64,000 bases of DNA, taken from Aegilops tauschii subsp. strangulata (lineage: Eukaryota; Streptophyta; Magnoliopsida; Poales; Poaceae). Under the pieces are notes generated by a model that made no database searches, had not been told where the DNA came from, and saw only the letters and a program-made list of their open reading frames with translations. A program made the translations under genes and the position numbers. The stretch spans positions 570,316,880-570,380,879 of the forward strand of contig NC_053037.3 of the NCBI RefSeq assembly GCF_002575655.3, given 5' to 3'. Shown piece by piece: positions 11,438 through 22,905 of the stretch. Position 1 is the stretch's first letter, and each line of letters starts with the position of its first letter.

Positions 11438-12463
11438 ATGTTTAGGAAAATGTACCAAGGTGGTCCTTCAAGGAAGCAAGGACCCAGGCCCGCAATACGC
11501 GATGCGGACGATGAACCACCAAGAGAAGCTCAAGTGCGGCCTTGTGAATGGCCGTCAGACGATTTCATGGTCCGGGCAGGAATTAAGGAGGAATTTGATG
11601 CATATGTGCGTAATGCTGAACTCGAGGGCTTCATACTAGAAAAGTGCCCTCAATACTATCACCTAACTGATTCCTTTGTGAGAAGGTTCAAATTTTCATC
11701 TTCACATAATTCTCACACTGTCCTATTTGATATCTATGGCCAATCTTACACTATGGACTTCGAGGATTTTAATACTGCTTGCAAACTTCCACAATGAGGT
11801 AGCACTAGTGAGCCTCGCAAATCTGAGTTTAGAGATTTTCTTGCTAGTATTACAGTGGGGGAATCTAGAGATGTAACACAAGCTACCATAGGGAGCATTC
11901 ATTTTCCTGCTATACATTATTTTGCTCTATTCATAGGTAGGTGCATAAATGGTAAGGATGAAGCATGTCACATGTGTGTCCCCGATCTTAGCGTTCTCAG
12001 GAGCGCTGTTTTAGGAGATAAACATTATAATTTGGGAGCCATTGTGGCGCGTAGGTTGCATAATAATAGTATTAATGGAGATTTCTTTGGTGGAATTTAT
12101 GCAACTCGTCTGGCTAATTTTCTTGGGATACCCATTCATGAGAGTGATATTGAATTGCCTCCTACTTATCTAGGATATGAGGCTATGGTTCGCCATCAGT
12201 TTATTGAGAGGAATGAAGAACCTCTCCAGTACCGACTAATGTTTGACAGGCGCAGCATTTTCCATGTTGCCCTCCCTGCTCCTACTTTCTTTGACTTTCA
12301 GACAAAAGGGAGATTTATTATAACCAGGGAGGAGGCGAACAAGTATAAGAGGAGGACGGAGACGGCTCGTCTCCAAGCGGCAGCTCATGAGGCAATAGCT
12401 GCTGCATCACAGTACGACCCTAGTTACAACTTCGGATATCCGCGAGGCCAGCCGTGGCAATAG
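11438..12463 (+). pseudogene. ATHILA ORF-type protein of element F, interrupted by one stop
   Basis: The frame begins at 11438 (MFRKMYQGG) and runs to a TGA at 11795-11797, then stays open in the same frame to 12463. The joined reading resembles the plant-specific ATHILA ORF family (motifs YGQSYTMDFEDFNTAC and FFGGIYATRLANFLGIPI). The TGA follows CKLPQ and is consistent with a CGA-to-TGA change. In Athila elements this ORF sits downstream of pol in the env-like position; here it follows gag-protease directly because pol is absent. Its biochemical role is unknown. Confidence 0.65.
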
Positions 12464-14509
12464 ACCAACTTAGGCCAAAAGCCTAAGCTTGGGGGAGTAC
12501 GTATTTCTCACCGACATTACATTTATATTCACACACTCATGCTAGTTGTCGGTGCTCATACTTTTTCATTGTACTATCCATGCTAGTTTATTTTCCTTTT
12601 TTATGCTTTCTTCTTACGTGTTTGAAAAACCTTAAGAAAAAATCAAAAATTAGTTGTAGCTTTTAGCTAGTTTACTTTCCATGCTTGTAATAGTAGTAAT
12701 TAAAAGAAAACCCAAAAAGATTTCCTGTTCTTCTTTTGCTTGTTGGGAGCTTTCCCGTGTAAACAGTTTTATTTCTTTTCTTTTCTTTGGGGGTCGATAG
12801 GAGAAGACCATGATGAAAATGTTGAAGTGGCTCTTATATGCATTATTGTTGATTTAACCAAGAGCCCATATTGCCGTGTCTTCCCCTGTTTATTGAATGC
12901 TTGCAGATTCCAGCTTAGTCCAATGCACGTGCACTATTATTATTATTCACATCGTTCGGTCGTGCAAGTGAAAGGCAAAAATGAAGATATATGATGGACT
13001 GATTGAGATGAGAGAAGCTGGTACGAACTCGACCTCTCTTGTTTTTGTAAATATGATTAATTCATCGTTCCTGATTCAGCCTATTATGAATAAACATGTT
13101 TGCAATGACAATTAGAGATTATAGTTGCTTATGCCATGCTTAATTAGCTAGGAGTTTATAATGGTTTACCTTGCGTGCCAACATGCTATTAAAATGGTTA
13201 TCATGTGGTATAGTAGGGTGGTATCCTCCTTTGAATGATTCAAGTGACTTGACTTGGCACATGTTCACACATGTAGTTGAAACAAAATCAACATAGCCTC
13301 CACGATATTCATGTTCATGGTGGATTATATCCTACTCATGCTTGCATTCAATGTTTATTAATTTTAATGCATGTTCATGACTGTTGTCGCTCTCTAGCCG
13401 GTCGCTTCCCAGTCTTCTTCTAGCCTTCACTTGTACTAAGCAGGAATACTGCTTGTGCATCCAATCCCTTAAACCCCAAAGTTATTCCATATGAGTCCAC
13501 CATACCTTCCTATATGCGGTATCTACCTGCCGTTCCAAGTAAATTTGTATGTGCCAAACTCTAAACCTTCAAATAAAATTCTGTTTTGTATGCTCGAATA
13601 GCTCAGGTATCAACTAGGGCTATCTGTATCTTCCATGCTAGGCGGGTTATTCACAAGAGGAGTGGACTCCGCTCCTCACTCACGAGAAAATGGCTGGTCA
13701 CCGGGATGCCCAGTCCCATGCTCTAAGCAAACCAAATCAAAATAATTGCAAACAAAACTCCCCCAGGATTGTTGTTAGTTGGAGGCACCCGTTGTTTCGG
13801 ACAAGCCATGGACTGATGTTTGTTGGTGGAGGGGGGGTATAAACTTTACCATTCTGTTTGGGAACTGCCTATAATGTGTGTAGCATGGAAGATATCGAGA
13901 TCTCTCGGTTGTTATGTTGACAATGAAAGTATGCCGCTCAAAATATTATTCATCTCTATTTCAAAAATCGAGCTCTGGCACCTCTACAAATCCCTACTTC
14001 CCTCTGCGAAGGGCCTATCCATTTACTTTTATGTTGAGTCATCGCCCTCTTATTAAAAAGCACCAGTTGGAGAGCACTGATGTCATTTGCATCCATTACT
14101 ATTAATTTATATTGAGTATGACTATGACTGGATCTCTTTTACCATGAATTACAATGTTTAGTCAGTCCTTGATCTTTAAAGGTGCTCTGCATTTATGTTT
14201 TGCGGTCTCAGAAAGGGCTAGCGAGATACCATCTTGTTATATCATATTATGATTGTTTTGAAAAAGTGTTGTCATCCGAGAATTATTATTATTTCCCGCT
14301 AGTTGATTATGCCATTGATATGAGTAAACATGAGACCTAAGTGTTATTGTGAATGTGGTTAGTTCATAATCTTTGCTGAAAACTTGAATGCTGGCTTTAC
14401 ATATTTACAACAACAAGAGCAAACAGAGTTTGTAAAAGTTTTTCTTAATCACTTTCAGTTTATCAACTGAATTGCTTGAGGACAAGCAAAGGTTTAAGCT
14501 TGGGGGAGT
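12464..14509 (+). other. Non-coding 3' region of element F ending in the polypurine tract
   Basis: About 2 kb without a supported gene. The tract aagcttgggggagt lies at 14497-14510 immediately before the right LTR and is the expected polypurine tract. A near-identical copy, aagcttgggggagtacg, lies at about 12485-12501, just after the ATHILA-type ORF. Confidence 0.6.
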
Positions 14510-15913
14510 TGATACGTCTCCATCGTATCTATTTTTACAAACACTTTTGCCCTTGTTTTGGACTCTAACTTGCATGATTTGAATGGAACTAACCCAAACT
14601 GACGATGTTTTCAGCAGAACTGCCATGGTGTTATTTTTGTGCAGAAACAAAAGTTCTCGGAATGACCTGAAACTTCACGGAGATTATTTTTGGAAATAAT
14701 AAAAAATACTGGCGAAAGAATCAAGGCCAGGGGGCCCACACCCAGTCCACGAGGGTGGGAGCGCGCCTACCCCCCTGGGCGCGCCCCCTGCCTCGTGGGC
14801 CCCCCTGGTGCTCCACCGACCTCAACTCCAACTCTACATATTCGTGTTCGGGGAGAAAAAAATCAGAGAGAAGGATTCATCGCGTTTTACGATACGGAGC
14901 CGCCGCCAAGCCCTAATCTCTCTCGGGAGGGCTAATCTGGAGTCCGTTCGAGGCTCCGGAGAGGGGAATCTGTCGCCATCGTCATCATCAACCATCCTCC
15001 ATCACCAATTTCATGATGCTCACCGCCGTGCGTGAGTAATTCCATCGTAGGCTTGCTGGACAGTGATGGGTTGGATGAGATTTATCATGTAATCGAGTTA
15101 GTTTTGTTAGGGTTTGATCCCTAGTATCCACTATGTTCTGAGATTGATGTTGCTATGACTTTGCTATGCTTAATGCTTGTCACTAGGGCCCGAGTGCCAT
15201 GATTTCAGATCTGAACCTATTATGTTTTCATGAATATATGTGAGTTCTTGATCCTATCTTGCAAGTCTATAGTCACCTAATATGTGTTATGATCCGACAA
15301 CCCTGAAGTGACAATAATCGGGACCACTCCCAGTGATGACCGTAGTTTGAGGAGTTCATGTATTCACTGTGTGTTAATGCTTTGGTCCAATACTCTATTA
15401 AAAGGAGGCCTTAATATCCCTTAGTTTCCAATAGGACCCCGCTGCCACGGGAGGGTAGGACAAAAGATGTCATGCAAGTTCTTTTCCATAAGCACGTATG
15501 ACTATATTCGGAATACATGCCTACATTACATTGATGAATTGGAGCTAGTTCTGTGTCACCCTATGTTATAACTGTTGCATGAATAATCGCATCCGGCATA
15601 ATTCTCCATCACCGATCCAATGCCTATGAGCTTTTCACATATTGTTCTCCGCTTAGTTACTTTTCCGTTGCCATTGTTACAATCACTACAAAACTGCTAC
15701 TGTTACTTCTGCTACCATTACCGCCACTATCATACTACTTTGCTACTAAATACTTTGCTTCAGATATTAAGTTATGCAGGTGTGGTTGAATTGACAACTC
15801 AACTGCTAATACTTGAGAATATTCTTTGGTTCCCCTTGTGTCGAATCAATAAATTTGGGTTGAATACTCTACCCTCGAAAACTGTTGCGATCCCCTATAC
15901 TTGTGGGTTATCA
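14510..15913 (+). repeat. Right LTR of element F, complete
   Basis: Starts tgatacgtctcc directly after the polypurine tract and ends tgggttatca. It is the full-length copy (1404 bp), whereas the left one lacks its first 300 bases. Confidence 0.85.
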
Positions 15914-17317
15914 TTGTACTGCTTACCACTTATAAGAGGTACTACCGCTCTACTACCGCCGTACTACCGCGAAACTCGACACGAAAAAGATGCATCCCCT
16001 GAAGCAGCGGTACTACGCGCGGCATAGGGCTGCGGTACTACCGCTTGAGGCTTTCAAGAACACAACAGAGAAAACAGATGATGCAATAAAGCCTAAACTG
16101 CCACAACTTCTGCATATGAGCTCCGAATTGAGCAAACTCAAGCTTGTTGGATAGATGACGACGAGTAGCATTCAACAACGAGTGATTATCGTAAGAATAG
16201 GTAGGGGAGGTATGCCTAAGAAATAGAGGAGTGAAACCTCCAAAAGAGAAGAACCGACATAACCTCCAACATCGAAAACATCATAGAAGATGCACGTGAA
16301 CTCCGTTTTTGATGAACTCGAGCTTGTCATGAAAATGACCATAAGCTCCAAATCTCACAAGGAGAAGAACCAAACAAGAACCAATAAATATGATGCAAGG
16401 ATGCAATGGGTTGAGCTCTCTACGAACGATATGATCAAGCTACTCATCGAGAGCTCCCCTTGATAGTATGGCAATCGATCCTATAACCCGGTCTCCAAAC
16501 TACCACCACGAGACCGGTAAAATAGAAAACCTATCAAGGGCAAACCTTTGCCTTGCACATAGTCCACTTGAGCTAGATGATGACGATCTTGACTCCCTCA
16601 AGTTAGACCACCTTTCTTGATTGCGTTGGCTCGATGAAGACTAGTTGATTGCTCCCCCATACTCCACTATGAGTGAGCCACTCTTTGGCACATCTTCACA
16701 AGTCCATTGACACCACAATGGACATCAAGCTTCAAGGATGATCTCTTCGTGATGCTCCACTTGAACTTGCATACCGCAATCTTGATGACGATCACCACTT
16801 GATGTCATCCTCTCCATGGGTTGTATGATATATTCCTCTTGACACAAGCCCATGGAAACATACCTAGCCCCACATAGAACTCTCACGTAGACCATGGGTT
16901 AGTACACAAAGCGTAATGGACAAGGCTTACCATACCATGAGATCACTTGATCCCACTTGGTACATCTTCTACGCTTTGTGTGTTGATCAACTTGAATCAC
17001 TCCTTGTACATAGTCTTGATCAACCTTGAATCTTTCCAACTCTCTTCGTTCGGATGATGTCTTGAAGGTAAACATGAATGATCACACCATCTTCTTCTTC
17101 AAGACATGCTTGCAATAAGCTCAACACTCACATGACCAATCTTTGGATAATTCCTTAATAGCACCTTGGTCAACTCATAAATTCCTTGAAACCAACACAT
17201 GGACTTCAAGGAATTCCTATGGACAAATCCTTAGAATATAACTCAATGCAACCATTAGTCCATAGAGAATGTCATCAATTACCAAAACCACACATGGGGG
17301 CACCGCATGTCCTTTCA
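15914..17317 (-). repeat. Right (5') LTR of element A, second part
   Basis: Sequence after element F continues the LTR of element A and ends caccgcatgtcctttca, the same end as at base 10. Short near-palindromic words of the type gcggtactaccgc cluster at about 15940-16050. The 5-base flank after the end is catac. Confidence 0.7.
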
Positions 17318-17399
17318 CATACTATTCCAACAAACATAGCTACCAGACCAAAGGCAGCGTGCAGCCAATTTTAACTGCAAATTTACATTCGAAGGACGA

Positions 17400-17501
17400 A
17401 TGGCAAATAAAGAAGCAGATAATTTAGCTAAGTTTTCGAACTCTATGGATGAGGGGCGCCATGTTTGGTTTCAACCCCATGATCCTTATGGTATCTGGTA
17501 G
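17400..17501 (+). pseudogene. LINE C-terminal RNase H-like fragment
   Basis: A short frame reads MANKEADNLAKFSNSMDEG, then GRHVWFQPHDPYG, and a stop. This matches the typical end of the RNase H-like domain of plant non-LTR retrotransposon polyproteins. Nothing upstream belongs to it because element A ends at 17317. The fragment is too short to function. Confidence 0.55.
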
Positions 17502-17756
17502 CTATTCCCCTAAAAAACTTAGGGGAATAAAACTTAGCTTTTCCCCTAAAAAACTAATTTATAATTTCTGTGTCTCAAAAAAACTAATTTATAATTTCTT
17601 GATCTCAAAAAACTAATTTTATATTTCTAGAAGCGATTATGTCCCTCATTGTTGGGGTTTCTAGAACTCCGATGGCGATCTCCAATCCCGATAAGAGTTC
17701 CACATAAAACTACCCTCTCCTCGCTCCGGATGCTTTGTGGGGTGGAGCCGTGGAGG

Positions 17757-18927
17757 CCCGAGGTGTTTGGTCTTTGTTTTAAAATGCTCACAACTTTTGA
17801 GGCAAAGCTAGCCAAGGCAAGAGGTCCGGCATTCACAACTTTTGAGGATGTCTTGTTGGTTAAAGCTTTGTGGACCACAAGCATGGACCCTATATGTGGT
17901 ACAGAGCAAAAGGGCAATAGGTATTGGGAGAAGATCCATAAGCACTATCATGAACATAAGGAATATGCCAAGCCTCATCCTATCGTGACCACCCGCAATG
18001 TGACTTCTCTCCAACATTGATGGGGGATCATCCAAGGGGAAGTAAACAAGTATGTCGGCTACTATGCACAAGTGCTTGACCGCCCTTGAAGTGGGATGGG
18101 AGTGTCAACCCACGTAAGTAGAATTGCTTCATTTAGTCATCATTTGAATTGCTTGTTTTTTGTTGTATTCTCATTGTTATACTTATTGTTTGATAGACGG
18201 TGGTGGCAGCCACTATGTACCAACAAACGGAGAAGAAGTCATTCGGTTTTGGCTATTGTTGGGTCATATGGATGGCAAACCAAAGTGGACACAACTTGTG
18301 GAAGAGCTCAAGGCCGGCAAGAGGAAGAATGATGGCACAAGCTCCCACCAATCAATTTGTTTGGATAAAGAAGAGGGGGGTTGTAGGGGAAATGGAAAAG
18401 CCATCGTGCAAATGAATAACCAGCAAGTGATGGGAAACAATTGGGAGAGTGAGAGGGCCGCCCGTGACGCCACGGTGACAAACAAATGTCTACCACATGG
18501 ACGGGCATTTTTTCAACAAAGAAGGATAAGAAAGAGGAGAGTTATAAGCTCAGGTTGGATGTGCAAAAAGAAAGAATGGATTGATACCGAGAGAGGGTGA
18601 ACAACAAGTTGGCAATTGAGAAGGTCCGGACTTTTGGATCAATGGAGATTGAGAAGGAGAGGTTGCAACTTGCTAGAGACACGAATGACTCGAGGATAAT
18701 GTTAGCGGACGCAAGCCTCTTGGATGAGCAAGGAAATACATGACTCGCCAAGAGGAAGAAGGAGATCAACGAACGGAGAAAGTAAGAGGCGGCAGGAGTG
18801 GCAATGGCGACAGAGGAGCAAGCGGCACGGATGGTAGCAGCGAAACAGGCGGCATGGATGGAGACGGAGCAGGCGACAGAGGAGGCGGCATGGATGGCGT
18901 CGACCAATGATCCGTCTGGCGATTGAT
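17757..18927 (+). pseudogene. PIF/Harbinger ORF1 relic (Myb/SANT-like, NAM-associated type)
   Basis: Frame segments match the recurrent grass Harbinger ORF1 protein: FTTFEDVLLVKA, TTSMDPICGTEQKGNRYWEK, and later a Lys/Glu-rich C-terminal stretch (LRLDVQKERMD region near 18550, EKERLQLARD near 18660, KKEINERRK near 18760). A GT-AG intron fits about 18114-18196. The frame carries several stops, for example a CGA-to-TGA type change in SLQHxWG near 18018, and frameshifts after 18200. In the family, ORF1 binds DNA and works with the DDE transposase, which is not seen here. It ends shortly before a Harbinger-like terminus at 19188. Confidence 0.7.
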
Positions 18928-19157
18928 CCGCCATGCTCGGACTTGTATTTCATTTTGCCATGTCCGGATAGTTGAACTATGATTTATTTTACTGTGTTGC
19001 TTTGTTGAACCGTTGAATTGTGATGAATTTGTGTCATATGATCCACATGCATGGATCTGAGGGTTTGCATGCAATAATTGTGGCTGCCCAACAGCAAATA
19101 TGAGGGGCCGTCCAATCCGCCTGCGGACGCGTCAGGGTGAGCCGCGGACGTGTAGGA

Positions 19158-19188
19158 GGTGATTTGCTAAGTCCGGTTGTAGATGCTC
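19158..19188 (-). repeat. Terminal inverted repeat of the Harbinger relic
   Basis: Read on the minus strand the end is GAGCATCTACAACCGGACTT, close to the termini of elements H1-H3 in this window. The matching left end was not found, so the left part is probably lost. Confidence 0.5.
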
Positions 19189-19437
19189 TTCTTGGTTTAC
19201 TATTATGTAATTCGGTTTGCCTTTTTGTAAGAAGTAAAAATACACATTGAATATGAACAAATGAAGTAAAAAAATCTATAGGTTGCATTCTTTTATTGGG
19301 AAAAAAGAACTATTAGTACTAATGTTTTTTGACAGAACTATTAATACACAAGGTAAATGGAAGCGTATGGTATATTTGGAATATGGTACTACTCCACAAA
19401 CTGATTCGGACGTTGGAATTGAAGAGAAGCTGTTTCA

Positions 19438-19539
19438 TGGGCCCAGGACATTTGGCCCAACATTTCTCGCTCGCCAAAACCCTCGCCTCCATTCCTCACC
19501 TCAATCATTCCGCAAGACCAAACCCCTCCGCCGCCGGCC
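19438..19539 (+). promoter_or_regulatory. Upstream region of the FBD gene with GGCCCA boxes
   Basis: TGGGCCCA at 19438-19445 and GGCCCA at 19454-19459 are site II-type elements common in plant promoters of broadly expressed genes. The region turns GC-rich towards the start codon, which sits in a strong context (gccATGG). No clear TATA box is seen. Confidence 0.45.
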
Positions 19540-21430
19540 ATGGGCGACCCGCAGTACCTCGTCGGCTCCCCCAGGAGCAATTTGGAGCGCGACGGCCGGG
19601 ACTCTGCGGCCTTCGCCATCGGCATAAACCTGATGCTCTCTTTCGTGTACGATTACCTCCCCTACTCGCCCGTCTCCCCCACCCCCACCCTCTCGCTCGC
19701 CGGCGCGCTGTGGGTCTCCGACGGCGTCGACCGCATCAGCCGCCTCCCCGATGTGCTCCTCCGTGACATACTCTCCCGCCTCCCCGCCAAGGACGCCGCA
19801 CGCACCGTCGCCCTCTCCTCGCGCTGGCGCCCGCTCTGGCGCTCGGCGCCCCTGGCTCTTGTCGACAGTCATCTGCTTCCGGACGGCGGCGCGGCCGGGC
19901 AGTTCACCCTCGGCGCTCCCTCTCCCCGCGCCGTCACGGACGCGGTGTCCCGCGTCCTCGCGGCGCACCCGGGGCCCTTCCGCTGCGTCCACCTCACCTG
20001 CAGCACCATGGAGGAGCACCGGGGCGAGATGGCGCGCTGGCTCGACGTCCTCGTCGCCAAGGGGGTCCAAGAACTCGTCTTTGTCAACCGGCCTTGGCCG
20101 CTAGACCTGCGCCTCCCGGCCACGGTCTTCAGCTGCTCCTCCCTCACCCGCCTCTATCTCGGCGTCTGGAGGATCCCGGACACCGCCGCCGTACCGCGCG
20201 GCGCCAGATTCCCCAACCCCCTGGAGCTCGGCCTCTGCTTCAATGCCATGGAGGACCGCGATCTGGCATTCATGCTTGAAAGAAGCCCCGTCCTGGAGTT
20301 CCTCGTCATCATGGGGAGCCAGACCGGAGTGCGCCTCCGCCTCGTCAGCCAGAGCCTCCGGTGTCTTCAGCTGGGATATACCTACTTGGAGGACATCGAC
20401 GTGGTGGATGCACCTCGCCTGGAGAGGCTCTTCCAGTTGGGCGATTTTCGCCAGAGCGAGCTCACTGCCCCCAGCATCAAGAACTGCTCTTCCAAGATCA
20501 AGATTGGGCGTGCACCTAACCTGCGTGTGCTGGGATACCTTCGGCCAGGAGAGCAAGAGTTGGGGATTACCAACACCGTCATCGTGGTAACAATGCCTAA
20601 TTTAATTTGCATCTCTGCTGTGTCAATTAATAACAATGCCAATCTATGATCCCAATTAGTTTATCTGTCCTTGGGTGCATTGCATGCTGGGGCCAAGGAG
20701 AGCATTGTGCCTAGTATCCAGATTTTGGCCATAGAGGTGCAATTCGGTGCCCGCAATTGTGTCAAGAAAGTGCCTGGTTTTCTCAGAAGCTTTCCTAACC
20801 TGGAGACCCTCCATGTGCAGGTAAAATTGGTTGACTTAACTACACTTGCTGCATTGTCAGAACTGATTATTTATCTAGCAAGGTCAGAACTATGAGTCTG
20901 ATTAATTATATGATTGATTGATGGCCTGCTGCAGCATGATATGTTCTCATAGATAAGATCCCTGAACTATGTATGTGCTAATATGGCCTGCCGATTGATT
21001 TCATTTGCAGTCCCCACACATACCTAAAGAGTCCACTGGCAAGGTGAATCTCAAGTTCTGGCAGGAGGGTGGTCCCATCAAATGCGTAGTGCAGAGCTTG
21101 AAGAAGGTGTTCTTCTACGAGTTTCGAGGGTCCAGAAGTGAAGTCGCTTTCCTCAAGTTCATCGCGGAGAGAGGTCGGGTGCTGGAGCAGATGGTGGTCG
21201 TGGTGGCCAAAGAATGTTTCTCTCCGGGAGGTGATGGTGTGATTGCCAAGCTGAAGCCTCTGACCAATGCAAAATGGAACAGCAAAGGTTGCAAACTTGA
21301 GCTCTTCAAGAGCCCACTCACTGATGTGGCAGGTCCAATTTGCAGCCACCGACATGCTTCTGACTTCGGGTTTGCTGACCCCTTTGACCTCGAGTTCTAC
21401 TGCGAATCTGAAACGATCTCCGTAAGTTAA
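19540..21430 (+). CDS. F-box/FBD domain protein, three exons
   Basis: Exon 1 is 19540-20586, exon 2 begins about 20686-20698 and ends at 20820, and exon 3 is 21011-21430, giving about 530 residues. Residues about 62-108 form an F-box (RISRLPDVLLRDILSRLPAK, then SSRWRPLWRSAPL). A leucine-rich region follows (about 165-340), and exon 3 holds the FBD domain (KFWQEGGPIKCVVQSLKKV, then EVAFLKFIAERGRVLEQMVV). Such proteins act as substrate receptors of SCF ubiquitin ligases; the target is unknown. Intron 2 has clean GT-AG sites in phase 0. Intron 1 has a GT donor at 20587, but the expected acceptor before GCTGGGG reads cat instead of cag; the next in-frame AG (20696-20697) would cost four residues. 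Confidence 0.75.
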
Positions 21431-21880
21431 TAAGTAGCAGTATGCCATGCCTCTTGTGGTGCAAGACTACTGGTAACTAGTTAGACTTTGTGTTGTCGGG
21501 AATGACAGGAGCTAAAAATACCTGCATTTCTATTGGCAAGCTTTCTGCATGATGAGGTTGTTTCTTGTTTGTGCCAAGTCAAGACTTATGTGGCTAAATG
21601 CTGGTGGAAGAAGTAACAGATCGAATTAGATAAAAAATATTAGTACCTTCCAAGCCAATCAGCAGGGCTATCTAGTACTCTAGTGCCTAGCTAGTATGGT
21701 TTTTCTGGTTTGTCCAACTGCAATTTCATTAGCATGTTGTGCATTTGTTGTTACCATGAATCAATCTGTTATGCATTAGAAAGGTGTCACTCTCAGTTTG
21801 AATGAGTATAATTAATTACCGTAATTATGTTCTTTAGTTTTGATTTTCAGACTTTTACAGTTTCCTTTTGTTAAGTATTA
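21431..21880. other. 3' flank of the FBD gene, no gene seen
   Basis: AT-rich sequence downstream of the stop codon; part is presumably 3' UTR. No further coding exon or RNA gene is recognised. Confidence 0.4.
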
Positions 21881-21959
21881 CTCCCTCGGTTCCATAATAA
21901 GTGCCGTGGTTTTAGTCATTTGAACTAAAACCACGACACTTATTATGGAACAGAGGGAG
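21881..21959. mobile_element. Stowaway-type MITE (79 bp)
   Basis: A near-perfect foldback starts ctccctcggttccataataa and ends with its complement ttattatggaacagagggag. It is flanked by TA on both sides, the target duplication of Tc1/Mariner elements. Confidence 0.9.
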
Positions 21960-22592
21960 TATTACTGATTACTGTAGTTGCGCAGATATATGTGAAATCT
22001 TGGCAAAACAAGAATCATGTCTTCACCTGTTGAGCACTAAAACTACTCTGGTTTGCCTACCTCTCTAGTTACAGAGGGGTGAGAGGGGCTTCGTCGTTTT
22101 AGTCACGTGACCAGGTCATTGGTTGTTTCAAAAAATAGATATGTCATTTTGCTCTTATTTCCTGAGCACACTGTGTGAAAACATGGACTACAGAATAGCA
22201 CTTTTAAAGTAGCATAGACCAAACTAGAAAAATGAAGGTAGCAAGTGCACTGCAATTGAAGCGGCACAAAACCAATCAAATGTACTCCTTTACGGCCTAT
22301 CGATCTGATTCAGCTTTGATTTAACGAGTTAGATATCCATGAGTTGAATTTAGTTTGTTCTGGTTCAGTATTTTCGCAGGCCAGCTGAATCTGTCCAGCT
22401 TGCCTCTGACATCCAGATCATGACCTTGTGCTTACTATTATTGTTATGCGTTCCTTCCAATACTTAAGCAAACATTCCAATACTAATTTTTCACATATAC
22501 TTCACGAAGAATTAGTACATAACTTAAGCAAACATTTCAACGAAATCTCATGGATTCGATCAGGAAAATGCGTTCACATGAAACCCCATGCA
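21960..22592. other. Intergenic DNA, no gene seen
   Basis: AT-rich sequence with only short random frames. No repeat family, RNA or exon could be supported. Confidence 0.4.
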
Positions 22593-22905
22593 TGAATACA
22601 CACATAATATCTGGGGATGTCTAGACAAATTTCTGGTAATTTTTAAAATTCTCACGAATAAGTTCAACCATGTTTTGATGGGTTTCAGAAACATGTAATC
22701 CTGTTTTCAATGAACTAAAGAAATATCTCGAAAGAATTCATACTGATTTTCACACATCAATTCTCACGAATACACACAATATCTAGGGATTTCAAACACG
22801 TTTATACGAATTTCAGTAAAAAAAAAATCGAGTCTTAGAAACAAGTTCAACCATTTTTGGATGGGTTCCAGAAACATCTAATCTTGTTTTCAGTGGACTT
22901 CATAG
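22593..22905 (+). repeat. Two imperfect direct repeats of about 140-170 bp
   Basis: The words gaatacacacaatatctrggg, then aagttcaaccat, gatgggttycagaaacat and ttgttttca recur in the same order in both halves (unit starts near 22593 and 22770). This suggests an old tandem duplication or a decayed repeat of unknown class. No coding frame is shared. Confidence 0.55.

Larger units (their letters stand above)
6713..15913 (+). mobile_element. Element F: non-autonomous Athila/Sabrina-like Gypsy retrotransposon nested in element A
   Basis: Two near-identical LTRs (6713-7815, truncated, and 14510-15913) flank a primer-binding site for tRNA-Asp, a gag-protease ORF, a second ORF of the ATHILA type and a purine tract. 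A tRNA-Asp primer site and an ATHILA ORF point to the Athila lineage of Gypsy elements; the LTR start (tgatacgtctccatcgtatc) resembles the Triticeae family Sabrina. No RT, RNase H or integrase is present, so mobility would need enzymes from elsewhere. The left LTR lacks about 300 bases of its start, and only the right flank (ttgta) is available as a possible target duplication. Confidence 0.75.
1..17317 (-). mobile_element. Element A: Sirevirus-type Copia LTR retrotransposon, gag only, minus strand
   Basis: The first ten bases end in tgtcctttca and are followed by a ctccccc tract. The same tgtcctttca closes the LTR at 17317. This places the left LTR end at base 10, an interior at 11-5599, and the right (5') LTR from 5600 to 17317, split by the nested Gypsy element F. 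The interior has a decayed gag with two zinc knuckles but no integrase, RT or RNase H, so it is a deletion derivative or a non-autonomous form. Sirevirus-type features are a long gag with a central coiled-coil-like stretch and several ctccccc tracts before the 3' LTR. The left target duplication lies outside the window; the right flank is catac. Confidence 0.75.

Noticed and set aside
19501..20556. Minus-strand frames opposite FBD exon 1
   Set aside because: Shadows of GC-rich coding sequence; the F-box on the plus strand is clear.
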